Assembly: GCA_021234155.1 (NCBI GenBank) | Contig: JAJEKV010000039.1 | Location: forward strand, 9,375,077 to 9,439,076 | Source of the DNA: Isoetes taiwanensis | Taxonomy: Eukaryota > Streptophyta > Lycopodiopsida > Isoetales > Isoetaceae | DNA: 64,000 nt | Direction: 5' to 3' | Shown: positions 50,015 through 61,205 of the stretch, piece after piece | How the letters are laid out: each line of letters begins with the position of its first letter | How positions within the stretch are numbered: the first letter of the stretch is position 1 | Made by a program: the position numbers and the translations under genes | The notes under the pieces: generated by a model | What the model was told of the DNA's origin: nothing | The model's input: only the letters and a program-made list of their open reading frames with translations | Databases searched by the model: none

Positions 50015-50360
50015 ATGATCCCTCACATCCAAGATCAGCATCCAAGATCACCTGAAGGTATGATTCCAGCATCTCTACTGAATCTGTGCTTAGTATCACA
50101 TGTAGCGACTGCCAGGCCTGACCAACTCAGCATAGCGTGCCCAAATTTGAGCATATGCTGGACAGCTTTGGAGGATATGGCATTCATTTTTAAGGACTCC
50201 CATTTGGCAACTTCTACAAAGCATGTCCTGGCATGCTCCCTAATCCATCTGTCTGTCTCAATTTGGAGAAGATGTGCACATGTACAAATCGAGGCAATGA
50301 GTCTGTGCGCCTTTTCATAGGCAGATGGGTAAGCAAGTAGCGTTGTAAATCCTGTTATAA
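50015..50360 (-). mobile_element. Fragment of the same unclassified repeat family as 13480-14015
   Basis: On the minus strand a 110-residue frame (50035-50367) reads CAHLLQIETDRWIREHARTC and KMNAISSKAVQHMLKFGHAM. The plus strand of 13560-13720 gives a recognisably similar protein (KHESKGFASVATRAPLRMNV, SAQHLP). Conservation in this reading direction suggests that it is the coding one. The function is unknown, and the 3' terminus with short-repeat tail is absent here. Confidence 0.5.
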
Positions 50361-50369
50361 ACCTCAAAA

Positions 50370-50749
50370 GAGGCCAAGCCTAGCTGCCATGAACTTCCTG
50401 AGTTCCCCACCCCTTGAGTGCCTTAGGCTCCACATGCCAAACTTGCGTTGGTTCCTCGGATCAATACTGCTACATAGTTCCCAATCGTTCCTAGAATGTT
50501 TCTATATGTTGTCCTTTCTTTGAGATCTATGATCCCTTATATAGCCTACCAACTCTTGTGGCATGCTGCCACGTATACACATGCATGCATGTGTTAACTT
50601 AACTGGTTGTCTTGAGGCACTTGGCCCTTCTACTATGCATTAATGACACTTGTCCTTCAAATCTATAATCCTTAAATTTAATGGTCCTATATGACCTAGA
50701 ACCCAACATATGTCCTATATGACCTAGGGCCTAACATATGTGTAAAATA
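50370..50749 (-). repeat. 3' LTR (truncated) of the minus-strand LTR element
   Basis: About 380 bp directly repeated, with moderate divergence, in the 5' LTR at 54110-54607. Shared landmarks are GATCTATGATC, CATGCATGCATG, GGCCCTTCTA, GACCTAGAACCCAACATATG and CTAACATATG. The outer ~110 bp of the LTR cannot be followed here. Confidence 0.75.
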
Positions 50750-50760
50750 CCTCCCCCCTT
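50750..50760 (-). other. Polypurine tract of the LTR element
   Basis: Read on the minus strand the sequence is AAGGGGGGAGG, directly in front of the 3' LTR. It is where plus-strand DNA synthesis of an LTR retrotransposon would be primed. Confidence 0.6.
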
Positions 50761-53700
50761 CAAATCCTTGGTCCCCAAGGATCATGCAAGTATATGCATT
50801 TTGAAACTCATTCCATAGACCATGATTTCACCATCTAGTCCCTTCAGAAACCCATTCCCTGGATCATTCTGTGATCGGTTTTGTCCATTAGTCCCTTCGG
50901 AAACTCGTTACGTGGATCACCCTGTGATCATGGTTTCGTAGCTCATTCTTTTGCAGATGCCCTACTTGTCATCCTTGATACAAGTCTCTTATTCTTTATT
51001 TTTAGGTAATTGACCTCATATTGACTCCATTAATCCTTTCCTGCCTCCACGGGTTTTGAGTCAGGTGAGGATTTGACTGCACATACCCTTCACTCTCCTA
51101 TGTATCCTCAGGAAGTGATTGATATCACCACAAGATCTAGTACTTTGCAATATTCCTATTGCGCAATGCGAGTGTCTAGAATCACTCAGAGCTAAGGGCT
51201 AGGAGTAATGTCACTATCCGTGGACAATATTGTTTTCTTGAGTTCTTATGTGGATATAGGGTGCACTCCTAGTCCATTCACAAGTTCTAACTTGACTCAT
51301 ATGATGTCTTCATTGACCTTCCCGAGTCCAGCATATCAGAACATATTTGACAAATGGTCTTAAGGTTCTTACCTTGCCACTAGTATCATATTACCCAGTT
51401 GGGACCTTGCATCTATAATTCTGTCAAGAACCTCGGTTTCCTTATGACACATTTACCAAATCTTTGGACAAGATTGGAAGCCAAACTTTTGCTTTAGTTC
51501 ACACTTAGTGCAACTAAGTATCTAATACTAGTCAGGTGAATTCGCTAACCAATGCAAATTGAATATTCTTGATCCTAGATCTAAGAATACCATGCTACAG
51601 AAGACCCTGCTTCTCTATGATTATAATCAATGCAAGGGTAATAACCATAGACCCCCCATGAATCTTAGTAGAAGCAAGCTTCTAACAAGTGTATCACCTT
51701 AACTCACACTCTGATCTTTCATCAGAAATCTTATTGCAACATCAACCCCAGGTTAACTCTCGCATTTCTGGAGACCTTGCTCCATAAATAGACAATACAT
51801 TATTTATGGCTAATCATGAATTCTGACCCCATTTTTTTAGAGTTGATTCTCTTGCTCCAAGCATTATCAAGTATCCTTATATATATGTACACTAATTTGG
51901 TAATAGATGTGGTGGTTCAGACTCGCCCTTTTATTGGCCTTGTTAACTATTCCATGGTATGCTGGCACTATCAAAACAATGCAACTTAAATTGATCTACC
52001 AGTATTGCAGCTTTTTGACCTCGTCAAAAGCCTTCCATAGCCCTAACCAATACTTGAACTTCATTCAAGAGTCTTATGTGGGATTTAATTTCCCAAAATC
52101 TATTCATACACTTTCAGCCAATGGCAACGAAGCCAAGAATAATTTTTTACCTCACGACACTCTCAATGGTGAAAGTATTCTTATACGGCTCACCTTACCG
52201 AGATCATCTTTCGAAGATATATAACCATATCAGTGAGGAAATCATAGATAGGATCCAATTTTAGTAAACTTACGAGTTTACCTCCTTTCAGCTTGAATTA
52301 TGTGCCACAAAAGTCAATTTCCTTTACTACTTATTTCAACACATGATGATTGCTTTGTCGGTCTAATGTTACAAAGCATAATATGCAGCTTACATTACAG
52401 AATAAGGTACTACTACAATATTTACACAAGCCCAGCTTATATATTGCAACCCATATGTTTACCCCAAGCCCACTTGACAATAATTTCACAACTCCTAGTT
52501 GTGTATATAGACTTAATTCCTTTAGGAATATAACTCAATTAAAATTCTTGTTTCCAAACAAGAGATATTGAGATTTTCTAATCAATCTCAGTAATTCAGT
52601 TTTGAACATAAGTAAAGCTTATATTGGAACTACACATTTCAATCAACCTTATATTCTAATCAAGATTGTAGCTTGGTTTGTACATTGATTCATCCTCCTA
52701 GAGGCACCCTCTACAATCAACTGAAATAAATGCTACAATATTTAATTTAGAATACCATATGATCCTTACTTGAAGCCGCACATGATTCTTTGTTAACCCG
52801 AGTTCTATCACATTAAGCCTTGTTTAAGACAATTCTCATTGGCATGCAATATTTTAAGCGCTCTTCCTAAAGCTAACAAGTTGCTTTGCAACTACCTTAT
52901 AGTTTCCACATGATAAGTTCTCAACCTTACCATGTTGCAACTTGTATGTAGAGTTACACTCTATTCTCTAACTACGTTAGCTAACATTTTTTGCTATGGT
53001 ATTTCAAACTATTGATTCTATAAGTAGAGATACATTCATGAAGGTTAGCTTCTTGACCCAACAATCCCAGATTGTATATATCAATTAATCCTATCTACGA
53101 CCTTTATAACTTTCCAAAGGAATTCAAGGATTTGTATACCTTAAGATAGTTAATCTTTACTGAATTGCCAACTTTCCTTAATTCAACCAAGATCATACTT
53201 CGTATTCATAAGAAAGCATACAATAGATGGTAACGTGGTGCATTATTTATTAAAGGCACAAAACTTTTTAAATTCCTTCATATAATTCAAGGATTTTATA
53301 ACACTTATCACAACTGTTGCTATTCTAAAGGTTTTGTCTATATATAGCTTATACTAAACTTTTTTCTCCAGGAAATATGCCCATCGCAAAATCCCAAAAA
53401 GTTTCACTTCAGCCATATCATGGCACTTCCAATTACACATGCAAAAGCACTTTTCTAGTTAAGAGACATGTGCTACATGTAGGTGTTCTGGCCCCTCGTC
53501 CAGACTTTTACCTCTAACTGTGATAGTCATAAATAATTTCTCATACTATATAATTCTTATTGCCTTAAGGCGTGAGATAAATTGAAAAGCTCCCATTGAC
53601 TTCGAACAACTTATTATGCTGCAGTTTCTATATGGACCTAAGGATAAGTTCCCAAAATTCTCTTTCCATATCTAACCACACCCTTAAATACAACCCCAGT

Positions 53701-54096
53701 TTTACTAATCTACCATTATTATCGAATAATAGTGAAGTGGATTTAACTGCAGAGGTTTAATGGTAAAGATATTATACCATGATCAAAGATTTATAACATC
53801 GTTCTTTTTATTCACTAATTTGAGCACCTTCTCATGAACCTAGTTCATGAGCTCAAGATCTTACATGTTAGAACAATTGACTGCACAGATAATAATTAAC
53901 TATCACCTACTATAATAGACTTGGGCTTCGTCGTAGCCAAGTACTGCATCTAGCACGGTTACGCCACTGCTCTCGGAGTCCCTGGGCTCTTTTCAATGCA
54001 AGAGCCTTGGACCTTTGAGATGTCCATAGAACCTGCAATAAACACAAAAGAAAGAAAAATGGAATAGCTAATTGCCAATAGAGGAGAACGAACCTC
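50761..54096 (-). mobile_element. Internal region of a non-autonomous LTR retrotransposon
   Basis: About 3.3 kb of AT-rich DNA between primer-binding site and polypurine tract. I find no protease, integrase, RT or RNase H motif on the minus strand. A short minus-strand frame just inside the primer site (MDISKVQGSCIEKS..., ending near 53960) sits where gag would start, but is too short to identify. The plus-strand frame 51907-52224 has no known domain. The element therefore looks like a LARD-type non-autonomous retrotransposon, or an old autonomous one decayed beyond recognition. Confidence 0.6.
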
Positions 54097-54108
54097 GCTC
54101 TGATACCA
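54097..54108 (-). other. Primer-binding site for initiator tRNA-Met
   Basis: On the minus strand TGGTATCAGAGC, complementary to the 3' end of plant initiator tRNA-Met, lies one base inside the 5' LTR. This fixes the orientation of the element. Confidence 0.9.
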
Positions 54109-54109
54109 A

Positions 54110-54607
54110 TGTTCAGCACTAGCCCTTCTAGTGCCAACTCGCAAGCCAAAAGGGTGGATCCTTATTGGGCCCTAACCTCTCCAAGGTTTTATCCCATGCC
54201 CAGCTATGTTCATAACATTCCTCCCTTGGTTTCCCCACTCTTTGAGTTCGTTGGACTCTCCACGGCAAATTTGTGTTGATTCCCCTGATCAATATTGTAG
54301 TGCAGTTCTCAATCTCTCCTAGAACGATTCTACATGCCATCCTTTCCTTGAGATCTATGATCTCTTATATAGCATACCAACTCTAGTGACATGTCGTCAC
54401 GCTTATGCATGCATGCATGTATGTGTTAACTCTAGTGAACAACCACTTAACTAGTTGTCTTTAGACACTTGGCCCTTCTATTATACATTAATGCCACTTG
54501 TCCTTTAAACCTATAATCCTTAGGGTTAATGCTCCTATCTGACCTAGAACCCAACATATGTATGTAGCGTACCTATATGACCTAAGGCCTAACATATGTA
54601 CGTAACA
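54110..54607 (-). repeat. 5' LTR of the minus-strand LTR element
   Basis: A 498-bp segment with TG...CA ends (plus strand TGTTCAGCAC ... ACGTAACA), next to the initiator tRNA-Met primer site and matching 50370-50749. It contains a CATGCATGCATG palindrome and repeated CTATATGACCTA phrases. Confidence 0.8.
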
Positions 54608-54619
54608 GACCCCGTTCCA

Positions 54620-56550
54620 ATGTGGAGTTTATGTGGCGCTAACAATGTGTTGTCTTGACATGTTCAAGAGCGTTGGTATCCTAGAGCTTGCTGAGGAAGC
54701 AAGGGTTCAAGGTATTACCTCAAGTTATGGCGACCTGTCTCTATTTGTACCTATATGCACTTGTGCTCCTGCGCATTCATCTGGCAAGCCACTGAGCTCG
54801 CTTTTCTTTCCAGTAGGCCTTGGGGCGCTATGGCCCCATTGCCAAGGTATAAGCCAGGTTAGGGAGATGAGTATCGTCTATAGTGACTACCTTCTGAAAA
54901 TAGACAATGTGGTGATCAAGGGCCACCCTCTGAAGGGGCAAGAAACCTATCTCTTGCAACATGATTTGATATGGGACTATGGATTTCACCCCTAGTGCCC
55001 AAGGTAAGAAGGCTTTTTGCATCTGATCCAAGTCATTGGAGGTAGCGAGGGATATCATGGGGTTCCAAACATCGACCCCATATAAAAGGACAGGCTCCAC
55101 CAAGACCCTAAATAGGTGCAACTGATGGGCTCAATCATATAGCTCCCCTCTATGACTCTTGTTCTGCATTGCATATAACGCCTTCCAACCCACTGTCGCT
55201 CGTAGATAGATGGAAGTGTCCCAATGCATAGTAGATGGGAACTCCATTCTCAAATATTTATAGGTGGGTGCCACTTCCATATTTGCCCCCTGGTAACTGA
55301 AAGAGGGGGTCCTTGGCTAATGACCATCTAAGTTTTGGCCAGGTTGATATACATGTCAGTCACCTGGTATAATGTGTCCAGGGCATCAAGATGGCATTGC
55401 ATGTGCCGGAAAGCTATAAGGTCCACATCATCGGCATATATTAGCTGCCTGGTAATTTGGTGCAGGAGGTGAGCTCTGACACTCCCATTTTTAACAAGTC
55501 AGCTCTCCAACCGATCAATGTACAACCCAAACAATATAGAATAGAGAGGGCATCCTTGGCAGACCTCGATACTGCTATCGAATTGCTGGCTTGTCAGCTG
55601 CAACCGGTTTGAGCATGTCTCGTACTGTCTATACTGTGTCAAGATTGTCCGGTCCCCCGGTGTCCTTGCTTTCCTGTGCACTCATTAAAGATGGAGTAGT
55701 GCTAATATTCTGGCAAGTTGGGTAGCTTGTATCCTGCATGCTCCCATATTTCCATATCGAAGATGAGTCCATATCCGCTGCAACCGAGTTGAGACTATCT
55801 TCCTTCTTCATTGGGAAGCCCCGACAATTCCAGTAGACTATACAGAGGCATAATCCTTATTTATTGGCAGGAGCTGCAGTTGCAGATTTGATGATGGTGG
55901 CACAAGGGGGAGTGGTAGAGGTGGAAGCAGCATGCAACATGCACACAGTGTTAGGCGAGGCAACTAGAGCAAGGTGTGCATTTGTAGTGGGCAAAGTAGT
56001 GTCATGGCCTAGAGTGGCTGGGGCCTCAGCAGAAGGGCCCGAGGGTTTGTAGCACTCGCAGTAACATTTGGCAGTCGAAAGATCTGCATCTTGCCTCAGA
56101 TCAATCTTGCAACTCCTTTCTATCTGGGGATGCTCTTGACTTTGTCCAACTCGTGCTTGCAGTTTTCGTGTTGTTTAGGGATCAGATCTCGATCAATATA
56201 ATACAGGGCAGTCCTCTTCAACACTTGCCCTGACGCAAAATGGCTGCTCGTTCTTGCATGTCTTTAACCGTAAATATAACCACCGAGAGGGGGAGGAGGG
56301 TGGGGAGAGGGGGCAAGATGTTGGACTCTATGGGCAGCTCGCCCTAACAATATGCACGGACATATGGAATGTCATCCGGGCAAAGATCAGCGTCTGGAGC
56401 TGTTGATAAGGTTTTCTCCTGCCTTTCTATCAGGCCGTGCCCCACCACTTATGGCTCCTACATCTTTGCTCCTGGAGCTCTCTAATGGTCGGATCAATGC
56501 TGGCCGCCGCGATAGGTAACTGTTTTTCATGAACCTACGCAAAAACAAGG
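54620..56550 (-). pseudogene. LINE with ORF1-like and RT fragments, minus strand
   Basis: Reading the minus strand from high to low coordinates: a basic stretch (RPDRKAGENLINSSRR, about 56390-56440); an ORF1-like C-terminal domain (LKRTALYYIDRDLIPKQH and CKHELDKVKSIPR, about 56110-56215); an RT block VCQGCPLYSILFGLYIDRLE (55500-55570); the intact catalytic box LIYADDVDLIA (about 55420-55450); and the thumb-like block LFRVLVEPVLLYGVDVWNP with FLPWALGV (54900-55115). Stops and shifts interrupt it throughout. The 3' end is cut off at 54607 by the LTR element, implying that the LTR element inserted into the LINE or joined it by deletion. Confidence 0.72.
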
Positions 56551-56819
56551 AAAATACGTGAAAAATACGCAAGAAATACAAAAGAACTATGACAAGATCG
56601 GCAAAGAATCTGATATATGAACAGGAATCAAGATTACAATAGCTTAAAGGCAAGCAGGAACACGAGACAGATGCCTAGAAGGTTCAAGACTGGCATTGAA
56701 CCGGAATGGTTCGACAAGAAGGTGGTGCCTTCTTATATATCTAGGCCAACGATCAGTTTCAAGGCACTCCAATGGATGAGCATGCCAAGTGTCGCGCATG
56801 TATATAGGTTCTAGAATAT
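56551..56819. other. No gene seen
   Basis: Short frames only. A palindrome, TTCTAGAATATTCTAGAA, lies at about 56807-56824. Confidence 0.4.
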
Positions 56820-57041
56820 TCTAGAACCTCCTGGAAACAGCCCCGCATATGAGAAAGACATGAGGAAATGTTTTTAACAAATTTTGATCGTGCACTTGGC
56901 AGAGGTGTATGACTTGTAACTAGAAGGTTGCGAGTTCAAACCATGTCTTGTGCAACTACCTTTTTTCATCCGTGTGATGACCATCTTTTGTACATACGAG
57001 TATAATATTCATATGATATGAATATCCATATGGTCGTCACA
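56820..57041 (-). repeat. 3' LTR segment of the minus-strand gypsy element
   Basis: The minus-strand sequence starting TGTGACGACCATATG at 57041 directly follows the purine-rich tract behind the chromodomain ORF. It matches the sequence after the chromodomain of the plus-strand gypsy copy (63224 onwards). Both contain TGTACAAAAGATGG and CACACGGATG. The far end of the LTR was not located. Confidence 0.7.
56890..56955 (+). ncRNA. tRNA-Thr(UGU)-like sequence with A and B boxes inside the LTR
   Basis: A tRNA-like unit: an A-box-like TGGCAGAGGTG (56897-56907), an anticodon-arm-like GACTTGTAACT with TGT in the loop (56911-56921), a variable/T-arm AGAAGGTTGCGAGTTC with B box GAGTTCAAACC (56932-56942), flanking 5-bp complementarity (TGCAC 56891-56895 with GTGCA 56950-56954), and a T6 run at 56961 that could end Pol III transcription. 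It resembles tRNA-Thr(UGU), but the D arm is too short for a working tRNA. It is antisense to the LTR. It is more likely a tRNA-derived (SINE-like) or tRNA-pseudogene segment captured by the LTR. Confidence 0.5.
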
Positions 57042-57720
57042 CCCTCCGCCTCCTATGATGGCGACGAGTTCTCGGAGCTGGTGCTGGAGTACTCAAACTT
57101 GGCTTATCCAGGTAATGTCGGTGAAACCCCACAATTTTATCAGGAGCACTAGTCAAATTCTCAGCAGGATCCCAGGTTCTATCACTTGGTGAGTAACCTT
57201 CCCAATCAACAAAGTAATACAATCATCGATGAAGAAACTTGAAGTCCAGAATCTCTCGAACCTCGAACTCCTCATGATCATCAATTTCCACTGGTGGCGG
57301 CGGCGGAGGAACACGATCTGAGAAAGTATTAACTATGTAGGGCTCCAATAGAGAAACATGAAATACTGGATGGAGCCGAAACAGCTGGAGGAAGCTCAAG
57401 CCGGAATGCCACATTGGTGATCTGAGCCATAATCCAATAAGGACCAAGGGGACGATAGTCAAGCTTGTTGCAGGGACGTGAGGTAGGGAGGTCCCTACAA
57501 AGAAGCCAGACAAGATCACCAATGTGAAATTTAGGAGCTTTCTGCCGATGCAAATCAGCATAATACTGATAGCGTTGTGCTCGGTGAAGATGATGCTGAA
57601 GATCTGATTGAAGAGCCTAGAGTTTCTCAAGTCGAGACTCGGCACTATGATTGACAGAGTCACCGCCAGCGACACTAAGGGACCAATGAGGATGCTGACC
57701 AGAGTTCAGAAAGAACGGAG
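57037..57720 (-). pseudogene. Gypsy integrase C-terminus and chromodomain (minus copy)
   Basis: The minus frame reads FRLHPVFHVSLLEPY (the integrase GPY/F-type end, 57330-57390), a Pro-rich spacer, then EVREILDFKFLHRRLYYFVDWEGY and DRTWDPAENL (about 57130-57260). The last is a chromodomain with the YxV.W.GY...TWEP core. Chromodomains guide chromovirus insertion to modified chromatin. A frame change lies at about 57222. The final codons (RRRRV) run into the LTR, and the stop codon TGA (57037-57039) lies within the LTR start TGTGA. Confidence 0.85.
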
Positions 57721-58480
57721 TCTGGCCAGTGGAAGCATGTATTGAGTTATTATAGGCAAACTCAGCTAATGGAAGATAATCGACCCAATCATCCTGCTGA
57801 TAACTGATAACGTACCTTAAATATTACTCCAGAGTCTGATTAGTACGCTCTGCCTACCTATTACTTTTTGGATGATGACCAGATGTGAGTGAGCAGTCGA
57901 TATGTAGTAACTCCAAAAGCTGCTTCCAAAAACCTGCGACGAACTGCGGTCCACGATCGTTGACGATAGTATCGGATAAGCCATGAAGTCTGACTACACG
58001 AAGAAGAAGACCTTGAGATGTTCTCTCATTGGTGATGGTGATGTTGCAGGAAATAAAATGAGCCATCTTAGAGAAACGATCAACAACAACCATGATGGCA
58101 TCATAACTTCAAGAGAGTAGCAGCTCCGGAATAAAGTCTATAAAAATGCTCTTCTAAGGTCCATCTGATACTGGCAGTGGCTGAAGAAGGCCATGAGGAA
58201 GATGCCTTGGAACTTTCGCTCGACAGCAGATGTCATAGAATCGAATAAAAGCTTCGACAGAGTGACAAAGCCCAGGCCCCTAATAAATTCAAGAGTCTTG
58301 GCTACTCCAAAATGTCTGGCCATAGGTGAATCATGGCAAGTCTGGAGAACCCGAAGCGTAGAAGCACCATCTGCCATATACAGAAGCCCATCATGGAACA
58401 AAAGTCCATCTTGAACCTCAAAACAATCATAGTCTGATCACATTTGCTGAGAAGATGATGCAGAGCCAAGGTGTGAGAAT
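57721..58480 (-). pseudogene. Gypsy integrase core and zinc-binding region (minus copy)
   Basis: The minus strand encodes the H2C2-type N-terminal region (MFHDGLLYMADGASTLRVLQTCHDSPMARHFG, 58300-58401) and core blocks MVVVDRFSKMAHFI (first catalytic Asp region) and LHGLSDTIVNDRGPQFVAGFW (second Asp) at 57870-58093, then GHHPKSNR. Frameshifts near 58140 and 57850 separate the parts. DNA-level relatives are at 61830-62640 on the plus strand. Confidence 0.85.
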
Positions 58481-58789
58481 ACATCTTGGGCCACTGGATC
58501 GGAGAGCAGAGACGCTCAAAGAAACTCTAACAAGGCTGTATCATGGGAACTTTCAAATAAAGTGAGGGCCATAAGCTGGAACCGATCAGGCCCTAGAATA
58601 ACCTGTGATTGCTGATCAATGCAGGATCCACTGGCTTAGGTTCAAGGTAGGAACGTCGAGAAAAGGCATAAAGCTTCCCTTGGAGGGGTCCAGGACGGTA
58701 CCTGATCACAAACTCAATGCGAGATAGTACTTGAGTGTGGCACCGGGCCTGGCGACGGGTGAGCACTCGAGCAGACTGAAAATATTCTA

Positions 58790-60005
58790 GATTTCAATGA
58801 TATGTATAGACTGTGACCTTATAAGGAGATCCCTCCAGGAAACATCTCCACTCCTCGAAAGAATCAACTATCGCTAACAACTCCTTGTCATAAATGGGAT
58901 AGTTGATTTCAGTAGCCTGAAACTTTCGTGAGCGATAGGCGATCGGATGCAATTCATGGTCATCCCCCTCCTGTGATAGAATACTACCAAGAGCAAAATC
59001 AGAAGCATCAGCTTCGACAATATATGGCCGCAAAGGATCTGCATGAGCAAGAACTGGTGTTGTGGTGAAAGCATGCTTTAGAGTAACGAAAGCAGATTCC
59101 GCTTCCACACTTCATTCAAATGGCACGTCCTTAACCATGAGGCATTTTAAAGGAAGGGCAATCTTCGAATAATCCCAACTGATGCCGATAGAAATTGGCA
59201 AACCCAAGAAAATACTGAACATCTCGAACGGATGAAGGTGTTTGCCACTCTAGAACAGTACTGACCTTTTCAGGATCCATAGAGACTCCATGTGGAGTGA
59301 TATGATAGCCAAGGAACTCCACATTATCCTGTTTAAACTAATATTTCTCAACCTTGGCATATAATCCGTGCTCACGAAGCTTCTGAAGGACCTATCGAAT
59401 ATGCCTCTCATGTTCTTCAAGAGTTTTAAAATAAATAAGAATATCATCCAAATAAATGATGACAAAAGTGTCTAAGAACTCCCGGAATACGTCATTAGCC
59501 ATATGCTGGAATACTGCTGAAGCATTAGTAAGCCCAAAGGCATAAATTTGTACTTAAAATGGCCATAGCGAGTACGAAAAGTTGTTTTCCACTCATCACC
59601 TTCTCGGATCCGGATAAGCTTGTAGGCACCCCGAAGATCAATATTTGTAAAATAACGCGCACCTTGGAGTCGCTCCAATAACTCTGGAATCAGAGGAAGC
59701 GGATACCGATTTGGAACTGTGATTTTATTGAGGCCACGATAATCAACGACCAGACGTAGAGAATCATCCTTCTTTTTTACGAAGAAGATAGGCGCTCCAA
59801 CATGGGACTGAGAATGTCAAATGAAACCAGTGGCTAGATTCTCTTTAATATAATCCCGCAAAACCTTCAACTCAGGGGGAGATAGACCATATATCAGACC
59901 ATATGGTGGCATTTTGTCAGGCTGTAAATTAATAGGACAATCATATGCATGATGCTCTCCGAAGCTTGCTGGCCTTGACTTTGTCAACATCAGAGAAGTC
60001 GTCAT
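58790..60005 (-). pseudogene. Gypsy reverse transcriptase and RNase H (minus copy)
   Basis: The reading order on the minus strand is: DCPINLQPDKMPPYGLIYGLSPPELKVLRDYI (59817-59960), [19 protein letters not shown] (first RT Asp, about 59610-59665), FVIIYLDDI (catalytic box, 59443-59454), VEFLGYHITPHGVSMDPEKV and YFLGFANFYR (59170-59322), then RNase H with PYIVEADASDFALGSILSQ, YDKELLAIV and EEWRCFLEG (58800-59020). Small frameshifts (for example near 59550, 59470 and 59320) interrupt it. Catalytic residues are all visible, so it is recently dead rather than ancient. Confidence 0.9.
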
Positions 60006-60063
60006 ATTTATTTGGGGGCATTAAGGCAAACTTCATCGGTGCAGAGCTAGCCGACGGATGAAC

Positions 60064-60815
60064 CTAGATTGCAAATATTGAACTTGGATCTTGCCTTCCA
60101 GATTTAATAAACTCGTGAAGCGAAATCTTTGAGATACGAAACTTAGGGCATGAGGAAGCCTCTACAGGAGCAGGCGCAGGAGCAAGAGCAGGAACTGGAA
60201 CTGGAACTGGAGCAGGAGCAGGAACTTGAACAAGAACTAGAGCTGGAACATGATCGAGAACATGGCCAGAATCTGGTGCATAAACTGGAGCAGAGACAAG
60301 AGTCGAATCAGAACATGGCCCAGAAACAGGAACAGCAAAGATGGGATCAGGCGCCCATGATACTGCACGGACTGAAGTCGATGTTGATGCAGAGTCCTGA
60401 ACTGCAGATTTACTGGAACTAGAGCTAGAACTAACAAATTGAAATGGTCGAGTATGCCAATCAATTTGTGGGTTATGTAGCTCGAGCCAGGGAAGATCCA
60501 AGACTACTGCGTATGTGGGCTAGCGATGAGATTGAAGGAAATGCTACAAGATACTCCGTCGAACAAAATCTGAAGAGACGCAGTACATTCTGTGACTGCA
60601 CTCGAGGAGATCCCCTGGCCATCAATCACTTCGATAGAACTGGGATGCTCAACCTGGCTTCTAGGGATGGCGTGCTTACGGGCGAATGCACTATCCATAA
60701 AGCAAGCATTTGCACCACAATCAAGTTGCGCCAATGCTTCCAACCTTCCAACCTCTGATTTCAATGATATAGAAAAATGCCTTGCTGACCTTATCTGATG
60801 GAATAAATATATCAA
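60064..60815 (-). pseudogene. Gypsy aspartic protease and Pro/Ala-rich linker (minus copy)
   Basis: The minus strand reads QLDCGANACFMDSAFARKHAIP (60660-60725), a retroviral-type protease active site with D-C-G in place of D-S/T-G. It runs on to about 60504, a stop follows, and then the frame resumes as LPWLELHNPQIDWHTRPFQF (60430-60495), the block between protease and RT. Next comes an unusual low-complexity linker of alternating Pro, Ala and Val (about 60170-60290). The LPWL..HNP.IDW form resembles Tf1/sushi-type chromoviruses more than the usual seed-plant chromovirus clades, from memory of those families. Confidence 0.78.
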
Positions 60816-61205
60816 GAAGTGTGGAAGGAGTCTGAGAAAAGGCGGACAGCCGACGAGAGACTCCTACTACTTGGACCGACCTTTTGAGCACCTGAGGTAC
60901 TGAGGATTGCACCTCTTCTGTCAGACCTGCAATTCGGGTATTGTCCCAAGCTTTCGCTGATGTCTGGTTCACTGTGGGGCCTAAGGAACTATGAACCGCC
61001 TGTTGGTGATTGAGCATTGGCTCGTGCCTCCCTTCTCAAGGAAGAGGCTTCTTCCTTGCCTGTGCCATCTAGTCTGGGTTGTTTTCATGGTGGCCCATCC
61101 ATTTGGTTCTCTCAGGAGGGCTCGTCATGCCTAGGCGTGGGACTAGATCTGAGAGGGCTGGGTCTAGGCTTATCCCTCCAAATCGGGATTAGGGTAGAGG
61201 TATGA
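60816..61205 (-). pseudogene. Gypsy gag C-terminal remnant
   Basis: The minus frames read into the protease from TLLDIFIPSDKVSKAFFYI (about 60760-60830). Further upstream there are basic, Ser/Pro-rich stretches as expected for the end of gag, but there is no readable CCHC knuckle and several stops. Similarity to a gypsy element ends near 61205, so the 5' LTR and most of gag are missing. Confidence 0.5.

Noticed and set aside
51907-52224. 105-residue plus-strand frame with an N-terminal hydrophobic segment like a signal peptide
   Set aside because: It lies antisense inside the LTR element interior, has no recognisable domain, and AT-rich non-coding DNA readily gives such frames.
54633-54995. 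120-residue plus-strand frame
   Set aside because: It overlaps, on the opposite strand, the LINE RT thumb block (54828-55121, minus), which has real family motifs.
60150-60422. Glu/Gln-rich plus-strand frame
   Set aside because: It is the antisense of the Pro/Ala/Val linker and protease-RT region of the minus-strand gypsy element.
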